Below, piece by piece: positions 17,518-25,201 of a stretch of DNA of 64,000 nucleotides. The DNA comes from Arthrobacter sp. Leaf141 (lineage in GTDB: Bacteria; Actinomycetota; Actinomycetes; Actinomycetales; Micrococcaceae). The translations under genes and the position numbers were made by a program. The notes below the pieces were generated by a model. That model searched no databases, was not told the origin of the DNA, and saw only the letters and a list, made by a program, of their open reading frames with translations. Each line of letters begins with the position of its first letter. Position 1 is the stretch's first letter. The stretch spans positions 1,198 through 65,197 of the forward strand of contig NZ_LMOL01000003.1 of assembly GCF_001424565.1 (NCBI RefSeq), read 5' to 3'.

Positions 17518-17877
17518 ATGGTTGTACTTCGTCACGAAATCGGTGATGTCCTGCGCGATGTCCGCCAGCGCCAGGGGCGCACGCTCCGTGAAGTTTCGCA
17601 CAGCGCCCGCGTTTCCCTGGGTTACCTCAGCGAAGTGGAGCGCGGCCAGAAGGAAGCTTCCTCCGAGCTCCTCTCCTCGATCTGCTCGGCCCTGGACGTT
17701 CCGCTGTCCACCATGCTCCGCGAGGTCAGCGACCGGGTGGCAGTCGCCGAAGGCGTCGCCGTGCCGGACACCGTGCCGCAGGAATTCTCCCAGCGCTACG
17801 GCCGCGACCTGGAGCGCGACCTCAGCTCGGAGCTGAACGACGAACTCTCCACCGGACTCCTGTCCGGCGCCCGCTAA
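17518..17877 (+). CDS. clgR: ClgR-type XRE-family transcriptional regulator
   Basis: 119 residues. The HTH is near-identical in character to ClgR, the activator of clp protease genes ([51 protein letters not shown]). A short acidic C-terminal tail follows. ATG 17518 has a good ribosome-binding site (AAGGAG about 8 bases upstream) and starts where relatives start. An in-frame ATG at 17425 would add 31 residues and has a weaker site. A strong hairpin terminator follows. Confidence 0.85.
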   Translation: MVVLRHEIGDVLRDVRQRQGRTLREVSHSARVSLGYLSEVERGQKEASSELLSSICSALDVPLSTMLREVSDRVAVAEGVAVPDTVPQEFSQRYGRDLERDLSSELNDELSTGLLSGAR

Positions 17878-17900
17878 GGGCATTCCAGCCGCTTTTCAGC

Positions 17901-17948
17901 AAACGCAGCGAAGCCCCCGACCGTCCGGTCGGGGGCTTCGCTGCGTTT
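17901..17948. terminator. 23-bp perfect bidirectional terminator
   Basis: 17901-17923 pairs perfectly with 17926-17948, leaving a two-base loop that must open further in RNA. The forward side ends in TTTT and the reverse side also ends in a short T-run. It separates the convergent clgR and MarR-type genes. Confidence 0.9.
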
Positions 17949-17985
17949 TCTGGCCGGTGGCCCAAGCGGGCCCGATCCAGCAGGG

Positions 17986-18519
17986 CTAGGCGTCCTTGCT
18001 GCCCGGTTCCGCAGGTTCGTCCTTCGGGAAACCGTCGCGCTCATACGTTGCGTTCAACTTGGCCATGTAGCGGGCCAGTTCTTCCAGGTCGGCCACCGGC
18101 CATTCGCCCAGGCGTTCCTGGAATACCTGCCGGCGGGCGTCCTGGACCTGGTGCATCTTCTCCTCGCCCTTTGGCGTCAGCTGGATGGACTGGGCGCGCC
18201 CGTCCAATGGATCCGCTTCCTTGGACACCAGGCCGATGCTCTCCAGGAACGCAATCTGCCGGCTGACGGACGGCTTGCCCACGCCGATGTTCATGGCCAG
18301 CTCCGTCAGCCGGATGGGACCTTCGCGCCGGATGATGGTCAGCAGGCCGTAGGCGGCAGGCTCCATATCCGGGTGGACCTGGCGGGACAACTGGTTTGAA
18401 ATGGCCCGGGCACGCCGCCAGAACACGCTGATCTGGTGCTCAACGTTCCTTAGGGCGGCGTCAACCACATCAATGTCTGCGGGGCGGTCAACTGATTGGC
18501 CGCCGGGAGAGTTGCTCAT
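17986..18519 (-). CDS. MarR-family transcriptional regulator
   Basis: 177 residues. The winged-helix core is MEPAAYGLLTIIRREGPIRLTELAMNIGVGKPSVSRQIAFLESIGLVSKEADPLDGRAQSIQLTPKGEE. The DGRAQ wing and LTPKG are family hallmarks. N-terminal and C-terminal helices would form the dimer interface. It is divergent from the DUF3046 gene with a 41-base gap, so it may control itself and possibly that gene. Ligand unknown. Leaderless promoter at 18520-18532. Confidence 0.9.
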   Translation of the reverse strand: MSNSPGGQSVDRPADIDVVDAALRNVEHQISVFWRRARAISNQLSRQVHPDMEPAAYGLLTIIRREGPIRLTELAMNIGVGKPSVSRQIAFLESIGLVSKEADPLDGRAQSIQLTPKGEEKMHQVQDARRQVFQERLGEWPVADLEELARYMAKLNATYERDGFPKDEPAEPGSKDA

Positions 18520-18532
18520 GGCAACAATTCTA
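18520..18532 (-). promoter_or_regulatory. Leaderless promoter of the MarR-type gene
   Basis: On the minus strand TAGAAT is followed by seven bases and the ATG at 18519. GTTGC-N6-GCAAC-type symmetry overlaps the start codon (gttgc at 18511, gcaac at 18521), a possible autoregulatory operator. Confidence 0.55.
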
Positions 18533-18560
18533 GGGTCCGCGGCCGTGAGAGGATTTACCG

Positions 18561-18785
18561 ATGCGGATCAGCGACTACTGGCGACTCATGGACGACGAGT
18601 TCGGCGCGGGCTATTCCCGCGTGCTGGGCAACACCCTGGTCCTGGCCGGGGTGGGTGGCCGCACGGCCCAGCAGGCGCTGGCCGCCGGGGTGGAACCAAG
18701 GAAGGTCTGGCTGGCCATGTGCGACGTGCAGGACGTCCCTGCAGACCGGCGCCTGGGCCGCGACATCAAACCCGCCGCCGACTGA
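18561..18785 (+). CDS. DUF3046 protein
   Basis: 74 residues (MRISDYWRLMDDEFGAGYSRVLGNTLVLAGVGGRTAQQALAAGVEPRKVWLAMCDVQDVPADRR...). This small family sits immediately upstream of recA across actinobacteria. The conserved positions W, MxxEFG and the C-terminal D-V-P-x-x-R are present. A GAGAGGA ribosome-binding site lies about 8 bases before the ATG. Function unknown. The location suggests a link to DNA metabolism, but it is separated from recA by recA's own promoters. Confidence 0.85.
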   Translation: MRISDYWRLMDDEFGAGYSRVLGNTLVLAGVGGRTAQQALAAGVEPRKVWLAMCDVQDVPADRRLGRDIKPAAD

Positions 18786-18877
18786 TCCCGGCTGCGTTTC
18801 CGGCCGGCCCAAGCGCCCTCCGCGCCTGCCGGGGCGAGCGAAAAATCCGGAATACCTGCTGACACGCCGGGCGCGGG

Positions 18878-18907
18878 TTCGAATACCTGTTCGGATAAAG
18901 TTATGCT
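18878..18907 (+). promoter_or_regulatory. SOS (LexA-dependent) recA promoter
   Basis: TCGAATACCTGTTCGG at 18879-18894 matches the LexA consensus TCGAAC-N4-GTTCGA at 10 of 12 positions. It overlaps a -35-like TTCGAA (18878-18883), followed 18 bases later by TATGCT (18902-18907). This is the expected damage-inducible recA promoter. Confidence 0.75.
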
Positions 18908-18951
18908 TTTACCAGCGGGTTATCCACATAGCCGATGCCATCCGGCGGAAA

Positions 18952-18973
18952 TGTCAGTGGGTCCCCCTAGCGT
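18952..18973 (+). promoter_or_regulatory. RecA-NDp/PafBC-type second recA promoter
   Basis: TGTCAGTG at 18952-18959, exactly eight bases, then TAGCGT at 18968-18973. This is an exact match to TGTCRGTG-N8-TANNNT, the LexA-independent DNA-damage promoter consensus described in mycobacteria and attributed to PafBC. recA is therefore predicted to have two separate damage inputs. Confidence 0.75.
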
Positions 18974-18978
18974 CAGAG

Positions 18979-18999
18979 ATGACCAATAAACGGCCCTGA
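18979..18999 (+). CDS. Possible six-codon upstream frame in the recA leader
   Basis: ATG-ACC-AAT-AAA-CGG-CCC-TGA (MTNKRP). The ATG lies five bases after the TAGCGT -10 element of the second recA promoter, at or next to the expected transcript start. It could be translated without a leader, 35 bases before the recA start. Its small size means chance occurrence cannot be excluded. Confidence 0.3.
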   Translation: MTNKRP

Positions 19000-19034
19000 A
19001 GGCCACCATCGAGAAAGCATTAGAGGTGTCAACC

Positions 19035-20090
19035 ATGGCGGCAGCCCCGGATCGTGCAAAAGCGCTGGAAGCAGCTTTGGCCCAGATTGACAAGCAGTTC
19101 GGCAAGGGCTCGGTCATGCGCCTGGGCGATGAGGTCCGTGCCCCCATCGAGGTCATCCCCACCGGCTCCATCGCACTGGATGTCGCGCTTGGAATTGGCG
19201 GCCTGCCCCGCGGTCGGGTTGTGGAGATCTATGGCCCGGAATCCTCGGGTAAAACCACCGTTGCGCTGCACGCGGTGGCCAACGCACAGCGCCAGGGTGG
19301 CATCGCAGCGTTTATCGACGCCGAGCACGCCCTTGACCCCGAATACGCCGCCAAGCTCGGCGTGGACACGGACGCCCTCCTGGTCTCCCAGCCGGACACC
19401 GGTGAGCAGGCCCTCGAAATCATGGACATGCTGATCGGCTCAGGCTCCCTGGACGTGATCGTCATCGACTCCGTAGCCGCCCTGGTGCCCCGCGCCGAAA
19501 TCGAAGGCGACATGGGCGACAGCCACGTGGGCCTGCAGGCCCGTCTGATGAGCCAGGCGCTGCGTAAGATCACCGGCCGCCTGAGCCAGACCAAAACCAC
19601 CGCCATCTTCATTAACCAGCTGCGTGAGAAGATCGGCGTGTTCTTCGGCTCGCCCGAGACCACCACCGGTGGTAAGGCGCTGAAGTTCTACGCTTCCATC
19701 CGCATTGACGTACGCCGGATCCAGACCCTGAAGGAAGGTGCCGACTCCGTCGGCAACCGGACCAAGGCCAAAATTGTGAAAAACAAGATGGCCCCGCCCT
19801 TCAAGATCGCCGAATTCGACATTATCTACGGCCAGGGCATCTCCCGCGAGGGTGGCATCATCGACATGGGTGTGGAGCACGGCCTCATCAAGAAGTCCGG
19901 TTCCTGGTTCACCTACGACGGCGACCAGCTGGGCCAGGGCATGGAAAACTCCCGCCGGTTCCTGCGCGATAACCCGGAGCTTGCCGCAGAGCTCGAACGG
20001 CTCATCAAGGAGAAGCTCGGTGTGGGTGTGAAGCCGGCTGAGGCCGAGTCCGCCGATTCGCCGAAGCTGAAGGCCGTCGACGGGTTTTAG
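19035..20090 (+). CDS. recA: Recombinase RecA
   Basis: 351 residues. Strand exchange and LexA co-protease. Walker A is GPESSGKT (residues 67-74), Walker [13 protein letters not shown], and the conserved [27 protein letters not shown] is intact. No intein is present. ATG 19035 is preferred because AGAGG lies 8 bases upstream; an in-frame GTG at 19026 directly abuts that site. Two promoters, one LexA-dependent and one PafBC-type, precede it. recX follows after 3 bases. Confidence 0.97.
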   Translation: MAAAPDRAKALEAALAQIDKQFGKGSVMRLGDEVRAPIEVIPTGSIALDVALGIGGLPRGRVVEIYGPESSGKTTVALHAVANAQRQGGIAAFIDAEHALDPEYAAKLGVDTDALLVSQPDTGEQALEIMDMLIGSGSLDVIVIDSVAALVPRAEIEGDMGDSHVGLQARLMSQALRKITGRLSQTKTTAIFINQLREKIGVFFGSPETTTGGKALKFYASIRIDVRRIQTLKEGADSVGNRTKAKIVKNKMAPPFKIAEFDIIYGQGISREGGIIDMGVEHGLIKKSGSWFTYDGDQLGQGMENSRRFLRDNPELAAELERLIKEKLGVGVKPAEAESADSPKLKAVDGF

Positions 20091-20093
20091 CAG

Positions 20094-20702
20094 TTGACCG
20101 GATTCGGAGAACCGCGCAGCAGGCGGGCCCGCCGCTCCACCCCTGAGGTGGAGGAAGGCGGACCCGCCGGCTTCCCGGCGGATGCGGAGGCGGACCCGGA
20201 GGCGGTGGCCAAGGCCATCGTCTACCGGCAGCTGTCGGTGGCACCCAAAAGCAGGCTCCAGCTGGCCCGCAAGCTGGCCGAACGGGACGTTCCGGAAGAT
20301 GTCGCAGAAAAGGTCCTGGACAAGTTCGAGGACGTTCGGCTCATTAACGATGCCGAGTTCGCGGACATGTGGGTCCGCAGCCGCGCGCAGTCACGGAAAC
20401 TCGCCAAGGGCGCGCTCCGGCGGGAACTGGCAGAGAAAGGCATCGAGCCGGACACCGCGGAAGCCGCCCTGGAACAGCTGTCCGACGCCGACGAGGAACT
20501 GGCAGCCCGGAGCCTGGTGGAGCGCAAGCTCCGGCCCGGCCTGGACCTTGACGACCGCGCTGGGCGCGACAAAACAACCCGCCGGCTGGCGTCCATGCTC
20601 GCCCGCAAGGGGTATCAGCCCGCCCAGGCCTTCCGGATTGTGGCTGACGTCATCGATGCGCACGCGGCAGACACCGGCCAGCCGGTAAGCGGCTACCCTT
20701 AA
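20094..20702 (+). CDS. recX: Regulatory protein RecX
   Basis: 202 residues from a rare TTG start, three bases after recA. RecX limits RecA filament extension. The protein is built of helical repeats, seen in AKAIVYRQLSVAPKSRLQLARKLAERDVPEDVAEKVLDKFEDVRLINDAEFADMW and the following KGALRRELAEKGIEPDTAEAALEQL. The N-terminal 35 residues are a variable charged and proline-rich region. Its end contains the -10 element for miaB. Confidence 0.92.
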   Translation: MTGFGEPRSRRARRSTPEVEEGGPAGFPADAEADPEAVAKAIVYRQLSVAPKSRLQLARKLAERDVPEDVAEKVLDKFEDVRLINDAEFADMWVRSRAQSRKLAKGALRRELAEKGIEPDTAEAALEQLSDADEELAARSLVERKLRPGLDLDDRAGRDKTTRRLASMLARKGYQPAQAFRIVADVIDAHAADTGQPVSGYP

Positions 20703-20705
20703 CAG
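20694..20705 (+). promoter_or_regulatory. Leaderless promoter of miaB inside the recX 3' end
   Basis: TACCCT at 20694-20699, six bases that include the recX stop codon, then GTG at 20706. miaB can therefore be transcribed independently of the SOS-induced recA-recX message. Confidence 0.55.
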
Positions 20706-22283
20706 GTGAGTTTGACCATTCCTTCCCCCCTTCCCGGCAACGGTTCCGTTGCAGCGCCCGCAACCGAAGCGGAGCCGGCTCCGCCGCTGCACTCCGGCCC
20801 TGCCGGCGCCCGCACCTACCAGGTGCGGACCTTCGGCTGCCAGATGAACGTGCACGACTCCGAGCGGATGGCCGGGATGCTGGAGGACGCCGGCTACGTA
20901 CCGGCCGAAGGCGCCCAGGCAGACGTTGTGGTCTTTAACACCTGCGCGGTCCGGGAAAACGCCGACAACAAGCTCTACGGCAACCTGGGCATGCTGGCCC
21001 CCATCAAGGCCGCCAACCCGGGCATGCAGATCGCCGTCGGAGGCTGCCTGGCCCAGAAGGACCGGGACACCATCCTGAAGAAGGCGCCGTGGGTGGACGC
21101 TGTCTTCGGTACCCACAACGTGGGTGCGCTGCCGGCACTGCTGGACCGGGCCCGGCACAACAACGAAGCGCAGCTGGAAATCCTTGAATCACTGGACGTC
21201 TTCCCGTCCACGCTGCCCACCAAACGCGACTCGGTCTACTCGGGCTGGGTATCCATCTCCGTGGGCTGCAACAACACCTGCACGTTCTGCATCGTGCCCG
21301 CCCTCCGGGGCAAGGAAAAGGACCGCCGCCCGGGCGACATCCTCGCCGAAATCCAGGCCCTGGTGGCTGACGGCGCCATCGAGGTCACCTTGCTTGGCCA
21401 GAACGTCAACTCCTATGGCGTGGAATTCGGCGACCGGCAGGCCTTCTCCAAGCTGCTGCGCGCCTGCGGCGACATTGAGGGGCTCGAACGCGTCCGGTTC
21501 ACCAGCCCCCACCCGGCCGCTTTCACTGACGACGTCATCGATGCCATGGCCGAAACCCCCAACGTGATGCCGCAACTCCACATGCCGCTGCAGTCCGGTT
21601 CGGACGCCGTCCTGCGGGCCATGAAGCGCTCCTACCGGTCCGCCAGGTTCCTCGGCATCCTGGACAAGGTCCGGACCCGGATCCCGCATGCCGCCATCTC
21701 CACGGACATCATCGTGGGCTTCCCCGGCGAGACCGAGGAGGACTTCCAGGCCACCCTTGACGTGGTGGAGCAGTCCCGGTTCGCCACCGCCTTCACCTTC
21801 CAGTACTCCAAGCGGCCGGGCACTCCCGCCGCCGACCTGCCTGACCAGCTGCCCAAGGCCGTCGTGCAGGAACGCTTCGAACGGCTCACCGCACTTCAGG
21901 ACAGGATCGCCGCAGAAGAGAACCGCAGCCAGCTGGGCCGCCGGGTGGAAGTGCTGGTCACCGCGCAGTCAGGACGCAAGTCCGAAGAGACGCACCGGCT
22001 CTCCGGCCGTGCCCAGGACCAGAGGCTGGTGCACTTCTCGGTTCCGGCAGGGGCCCCGGCCCCGCGTCCGGGTGACCTGGTCACCGTCACCATCACCGAG
22101 GCAGCAGCCTTCCACCTCGTCGCCGATCCTGCTCCGGAGGACTACAGCCTCAGGCGCTCACGCGCCGGGGACGCCTGGGACCGGTCCCTGGCGGACTCCT
22201 GCGGCGCTCCCGCACCAGGGGCTGCAAAGGGTGGTTCCGGCGTGTCCCTTGGCATGCCTGCCCTGCCGCTGCGCACCCGCTGA
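20706..22283 (+). CDS. miaB: tRNA-2-methylthio-N6-dimethylallyladenosine synthase MiaB
   Basis: 525 residues. Methylthiolates i6A37 in tRNAs. The N-terminal cluster cysteines are in [18 protein letters not shown] and VGGCLAQKD. The radical SAM motif is [19 protein letters not shown] (C-x3-C-x2-C). A C-terminal TRAM domain follows ([34 protein letters not shown]). The tail beyond the TRAM domain is longer than average. It works in sequence with MiaA, encoded 3 bases downstream. Confidence 0.95.
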   Translation: MSLTIPSPLPGNGSVAAPATEAEPAPPLHSGPAGARTYQVRTFGCQMNVHDSERMAGMLEDAGYVPAEGAQADVVVFNTCAVRENADNKLYGNLGMLAPIKAANPGMQIAVGGCLAQKDRDTILKKAPWVDAVFGTHNVGALPALLDRARHNNEAQLEILESLDVFPSTLPTKRDSVYSGWVSISVGCNNTCTFCIVPALRGKEKDRRPGDILAEIQALVADGAIEVTLLGQNVNSYGVEFGDRQAFSKLLRACGDIEGLERVRFTSPHPAAFTDDVIDAMAETPNVMPQLHMPLQSGSDAVLRAMKRSYRSARFLGILDKVRTRIPHAAISTDIIVGFPGETEEDFQATLDVVEQSRFATAFTFQYSKRPGTPAADLPDQLPKAVVQERFERLTALQDRIAAEENRSQLGRRVEVLVTAQSGRKSEETHRLSGRAQDQRLVHFSVPAGAPAPRPGDLVTVTITEAAAFHLVADPAPEDYSLRRSRAGDAWDRSLADSCGAPAPGAAKGGSGVSLGMPALPLRTR

Positions 22284-22286
22284 CCG

Positions 22287-23189
22287 GTGGCAGCCCCGGC
22301 CGTCATCGCCGTCGTCGGCCCCACCGGCTCCGGTAAGTCAGACCTCGCTGTTGACCTCGCCCTCGCTCTGGACGGCGAGGTCATCAACGCTGATGCCATG
22401 CAGTTTTACCGGGGCATGGACATCGGCACCGCAAAAATCACCATCGCCGAACGCCGGGGTGTGCCGCACCACCTGCTGGACATCATGGACGTCACCCAGG
22501 AAGCGAGCGTTGCGGACTTCCAGGAGCAGGCCCGGGCAACTGTGGCAGCCATCCATGCCCGCGGCAAACGGGCCATCCTGGCCGGCGGCTCGGGACTGTA
22601 CGTCCGGGCGGCCCTCGACGTCCTGGAGTTCCCCGGCACCAGCCCCGAACTTCGCGGGCAGCTGGAAGCGGACCTTGCAGCCCAGGGAACGGCGTCGCTG
22701 CGCGAACGCCTTCGCACCGTGGACCCGGTGTCGGCGGAGCGGCTCACGGATGACCGCCGCATCATCCGTGCACTGGAAGTCCAGCAGCTCACAGGCCGCC
22801 CGTTCAGCGCCTTTATGCCCCGCCGGGAGTACTTCCAGCCGGCCGTGCAGATCGGCCTGGCAGTGGACCGGGAGGTGCTCCGCGTCCGGCTCGCTGACCG
22901 GGTGCACGGCATGGTTGCCAACGGCCTGACCGCCGAGGTCCGGCGGCTCGATGCTGAGGGCCTGCGGCGCGGCAGGACAGCTGCCAGGGCCCTCGGGTAC
23001 TCCCAGTTCCTCAACGTCCTGGATGGAGTGGCAACAGAGGCCCAGGCGGCAGAGGAAACCATCGTGGCCACCCGCCAGTTCGCCCGCCGCCAGCTCACCT
23101 GGTTCCGTGCCGACCCGCGCGTGGACTGGCTGGACTGGAAGGACCCGGAGCTCGCGGCGAAGGCAGTTGCGCTCAGCCGGCATGCCTGA
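22287..23189 (+). CDS. miaA: tRNA dimethylallyltransferase MiaA
   Basis: 300 residues from GTG 22287. Transfers the dimethylallyl group to A37, making the substrate of MiaB. The P-loop is [42 protein letters not shown] and [15 protein letters not shown] are intact, and ARALGYSQF and [13 protein letters not shown] are visible near the C-terminus. It is coupled to miaB. dapF starts 37 bases after the stop under its own promoter. Confidence 0.95.
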   Translation: MAAPAVIAVVGPTGSGKSDLAVDLALALDGEVINADAMQFYRGMDIGTAKITIAERRGVPHHLLDIMDVTQEASVADFQEQARATVAAIHARGKRAILAGGSGLYVRAALDVLEFPGTSPELRGQLEADLAAQGTASLRERLRTVDPVSAERLTDDRRIIRALEVQQLTGRPFSAFMPRREYFQPAVQIGLAVDREVLRVRLADRVHGMVANGLTAEVRRLDAEGLRRGRTAARALGYSQFLNVLDGVATEAQAAEETIVATRQFARRQLTWFRADPRVDWLDWKDPELAAKAVALSRHA

Positions 23190-23213
23190 TTCGGGTGCCG
23201 GCACCGTGGCCGG

Positions 23214-23226
23214 TAACCTAGGACCC
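23214..23226 (+). promoter_or_regulatory. Leaderless promoter of dapF
   Basis: TAACCT at 23214-23219, seven bases, ATG 23227. It fixes the dapF start and gives it expression independent of miaBA. Confidence 0.6.
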
Positions 23227-24171
23227 ATGGACGCAGCCACCGCACGCACCGCCACCCCGGCCCTGCCCGACCTTGCCGGCCTCCGGTTCGCCAAAGGACA
23301 CGGCACCGGCAACGACTTCGTCCTGGTGGCCGATCCTGAGGGAACCTCCGTTATCGGCGCAGACCACGTTGCTGCGCTGTGCGACAGGCACCGCGGCATC
23401 GGTGCGGACGGCCTCATCCGCGCTGTCCCTTCCCGATTCCTGCCCGAAGGCCGCGACCTGCTGGCCTCCAGCCCCGACGCCGAATGGTTCATGGACTACC
23501 GGAACGGGGACGGCTCACTGTCCGAAATGTGCGGCAACGGCGTGCGTGTCTTTGTCCACTTCCTGCGCGCCGAAGGCCTGATCGACCTGCCCGACGGCGG
23601 CGCCCTCACCATCGGCACGCGCGGCGGCGTCAAGACCGTGGTCCGGACGGGCGACGGCTACGCGGTGGACATGGGCCCCTGGGAGTTCATCTTCCCCGGC
23701 GATGCCACCGCCAAGGCCATGGACTCGCTGGTCACCGCCGACGGCCTCGAAGTGCCGCGGCCTGCCCTGTCCATCAGCATGGGCAACCCGCACACCGTAG
23801 TTGCCCTGGCCGAACTTTCTGAACTCAGCGCCACCCGGCTGTACACAGCGCCCACCGTTGAGCCCGTGCCGCCCCACGGCACCAACGTCGAATTTGTGGT
23901 CCCCGCCGACCCGCTGGTGCACAACGGCGTCGGGTCGGTCACCATGCGGGTGCACGAGCGCGGCGTGGGGGAGACCCAGTCCTGCGGCACCGGGGCCTGC
24001 GCTGCGGCTGTGGCCATCCGTCACTGGGCTGGGGCCGAAGCCCCGGACACGTGGCAGGTCAACGTCCCCGGCGGTGCGGTGGGCGTGAAGTTCTTCGCCG
24101 GGCCCGGCGGCCACGAACACGTGGAGCTCAGCGGCCCCGCCGTTATTGTGGCGACAGGGACGCTTTCCTGA
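23227..24171 (+). CDS. dapF: Diaminopimelate epimerase DapF
   Basis: 314 residues. Converts LL- to meso-diaminopimelate, the peptidoglycan and lysine precursor. Both catalytic cysteines are present in EMCGNGVRVF and QSCGTGACAAA, and GHGTGNDFVLV opens the conserved core. It is longer than the typical 275 residues owing to an N-terminal extension and an insertion around residue 70. Its last 29 bases overlap the end of the convergent methyltransferase gene. Confidence 0.95.
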   Translation: MDAATARTATPALPDLAGLRFAKGHGTGNDFVLVADPEGTSVIGADHVAALCDRHRGIGADGLIRAVPSRFLPEGRDLLASSPDAEWFMDYRNGDGSLSEMCGNGVRVFVHFLRAEGLIDLPDGGALTIGTRGGVKTVVRTGDGYAVDMGPWEFIFPGDATAKAMDSLVTADGLEVPRPALSISMGNPHTVVALAELSELSATRLYTAPTVEPVPPHGTNVEFVVPADPLVHNGVGSVTMRVHERGVGETQSCGTGACAAAVAIRHWAGAEAPDTWQVNVPGGAVGVKFFAGPGGHEHVELSGPAVIVATGTLS

Positions 24172-24766
24172 CCTTCAGGATCCGGAACGTCTTGGCCGTG
24201 GATTCGCGGGTCACGCTGAACGTGGCGTCCAGCTCCGAGGCAAGCCACCGCTGAAGTGAATCCGAGCCGAGGTTCTTCTGGACCACCAACCAGGCGGTGC
24301 CGCCCGGGGCCAGCCGGGGCAGCCAGAGCCGAAGCAGGGAATGCAGCTCGTCCTTGCCGATCCGGATGGGCGGATTGGACCAGATGGTGTCGAAGCGCAC
24401 CCCCGGATCCACCGCATCCGGAAGGGCTGCTGCCACATTGGCCAGCCCCAGGGCCGCCGCGTTTTCGTTGGTCAGCGTGATGCACCGTTCATTGACGTCC
24501 ACGGCGTGGACTGTGGCTTCGGGTGCCAGCAGCGCCATGGTCAGGGCGATCGGGCCCCACCCGCAGCCAATGTCCAGCAGGTTTCCCTGCGGGGAGGGCG
24601 CCGGGACTTCGGCCAGGAGGACAGCGGTTCCCTTATCGATGCCGTCAGGGCTGAAGATGCCTGCGGAGGTGTGGAGGTGCCGGGTTTCGCCGGCGAGATC
24701 CACGGTGAGCGGCTTGCGGGTAAAAGGGCCGGCGGGTGATGCGCTGAAATAATGTGCTGACTCCAT
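24143..24766 (-). CDS. RsmC-like class I SAM-dependent methyltransferase
   Basis: 207 residues. Matches the catalytic half of 16S rRNA (guanine) methyltransferases of the RsmC/RsmD type. The start MESAHYFSASPAG is family-typical. GNLLDIGCGWGPIALTMAL is the SAM-binding motif I. WSNPPIRIG is the NPP-type catalytic motif for base N-methylation. The duplicated N-terminal domain of E. coli RsmC is absent, as usual for the actinobacterial short form. TATTCT eight bases before the ATG suggests a nearly leaderless mRNA. It overlaps dapF tail to tail by 29 bases. Confidence 0.85.
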   Translation of the reverse strand: MESAHYFSASPAGPFTRKPLTVDLAGETRHLHTSAGIFSPDGIDKGTAVLLAEVPAPSPQGNLLDIGCGWGPIALTMALLAPEATVHAVDVNERCITLTNENAAALGLANVAAALPDAVDPGVRFDTIWSNPPIRIGKDELHSLLRLWLPRLAPGGTAWLVVQKNLGSDSLQRWLASELDATFSVTRESTAKTFRILKVRKASLSPQ

Positions 24767-24826
24767 AACGAGCCAGAATAGTTCCCCTTGGAGCGTAATG
24801 GGAAACCGCGTACTTTGGCGCTCTGC

Positions 24827-24839
24827 TAGTGTTGGGAGC
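24827..24839 (+). promoter_or_regulatory. Promoter for the hflX leader
   Basis: TAGTGT at 24827-24832, then seven bases, then the ATG of a six-codon frame at 24840. By the spacing rule seen at other genes here, transcription should start at this ATG and produce an hflX leader of about 360 bases. Confidence 0.5.
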
Positions 24840-24860
24840 ATGTTCCTGATCTTCGAGTAG
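24840..24860 (+). CDS. Leaderless hexapeptide upstream frame (MFLIFE) ahead of hflX
   Basis: ATG-TTC-CTG-ATC-TTC-GAG-TAG at the predicted transcript 5' end. It is a hydrophobic micro-frame of the kind that can stall ribosomes in attenuators. It lies 341 bases before the hflX start, and the interval contains two strong hairpins. HflX rescues antibiotic-stalled ribosomes in other bacteria, so sensing of translation arrest by this frame is plausible but unproven. Confidence 0.45.
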   Translation: MFLIFE

Positions 24861-25201
24861 CACGCGCCGGGCCCCGCCCGCCCCGTGCCCCGTCCCACAG
24901 CGACGCAGGTTAGCCAACCTTCCGCTTGTGCACCGGACCAGCCGCGATCCGCGCTGTTCCGGCCGCCGGACAATCCTCGAAGCATCAGCCTGGCTGGCGC
25001 TCCTGCCTTTTCCGGCCCTATTTCTTCCCTGCACCGGGAGCGAAAGCATGATGTCCCGTGCAGGCACGCCAACCGCAGCCCAGGGGGCTGCGCGAAAAAC
25101 AGGAGGCATGGATGACTGCAGGCCGTCACCCCAGCTCAGAGACTTCACCACAGCACAGCGATCGGCACTATTCTGGAAATGCCGAATCTTCAAAGGAGAC
25201 C
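24861..25201 (+). other. Structured 341-base leader of hflX
   Basis: No protein gene fits here. Hairpin one pairs 25028-25039 with 25054-25064 (CCTGCACCGGGA with TCCCGTGCAGG, one bulge). Hairpin two pairs 25074-25080 with 25086-25092 (CGCAGCC with GGCTGCG) and is followed by A-rich GCGAAAAAC. A clean AAAGGAG ribosome-binding site precedes ATG 25202. The arrangement suggests a regulatory leader. Confidence 0.45.

Noticed and set aside
18920-18928. TTATCCACA, a perfect DnaA-box sequence in the recA leader
   Set aside because: A single box with no cluster, no AT-rich unwinding element and no dnaA/dnaN neighbours. It does not indicate a replication origin.
19035-20090. Intein in recA, as in some mycobacteria
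   Set aside because: The gene has normal length and all motifs are continuous.
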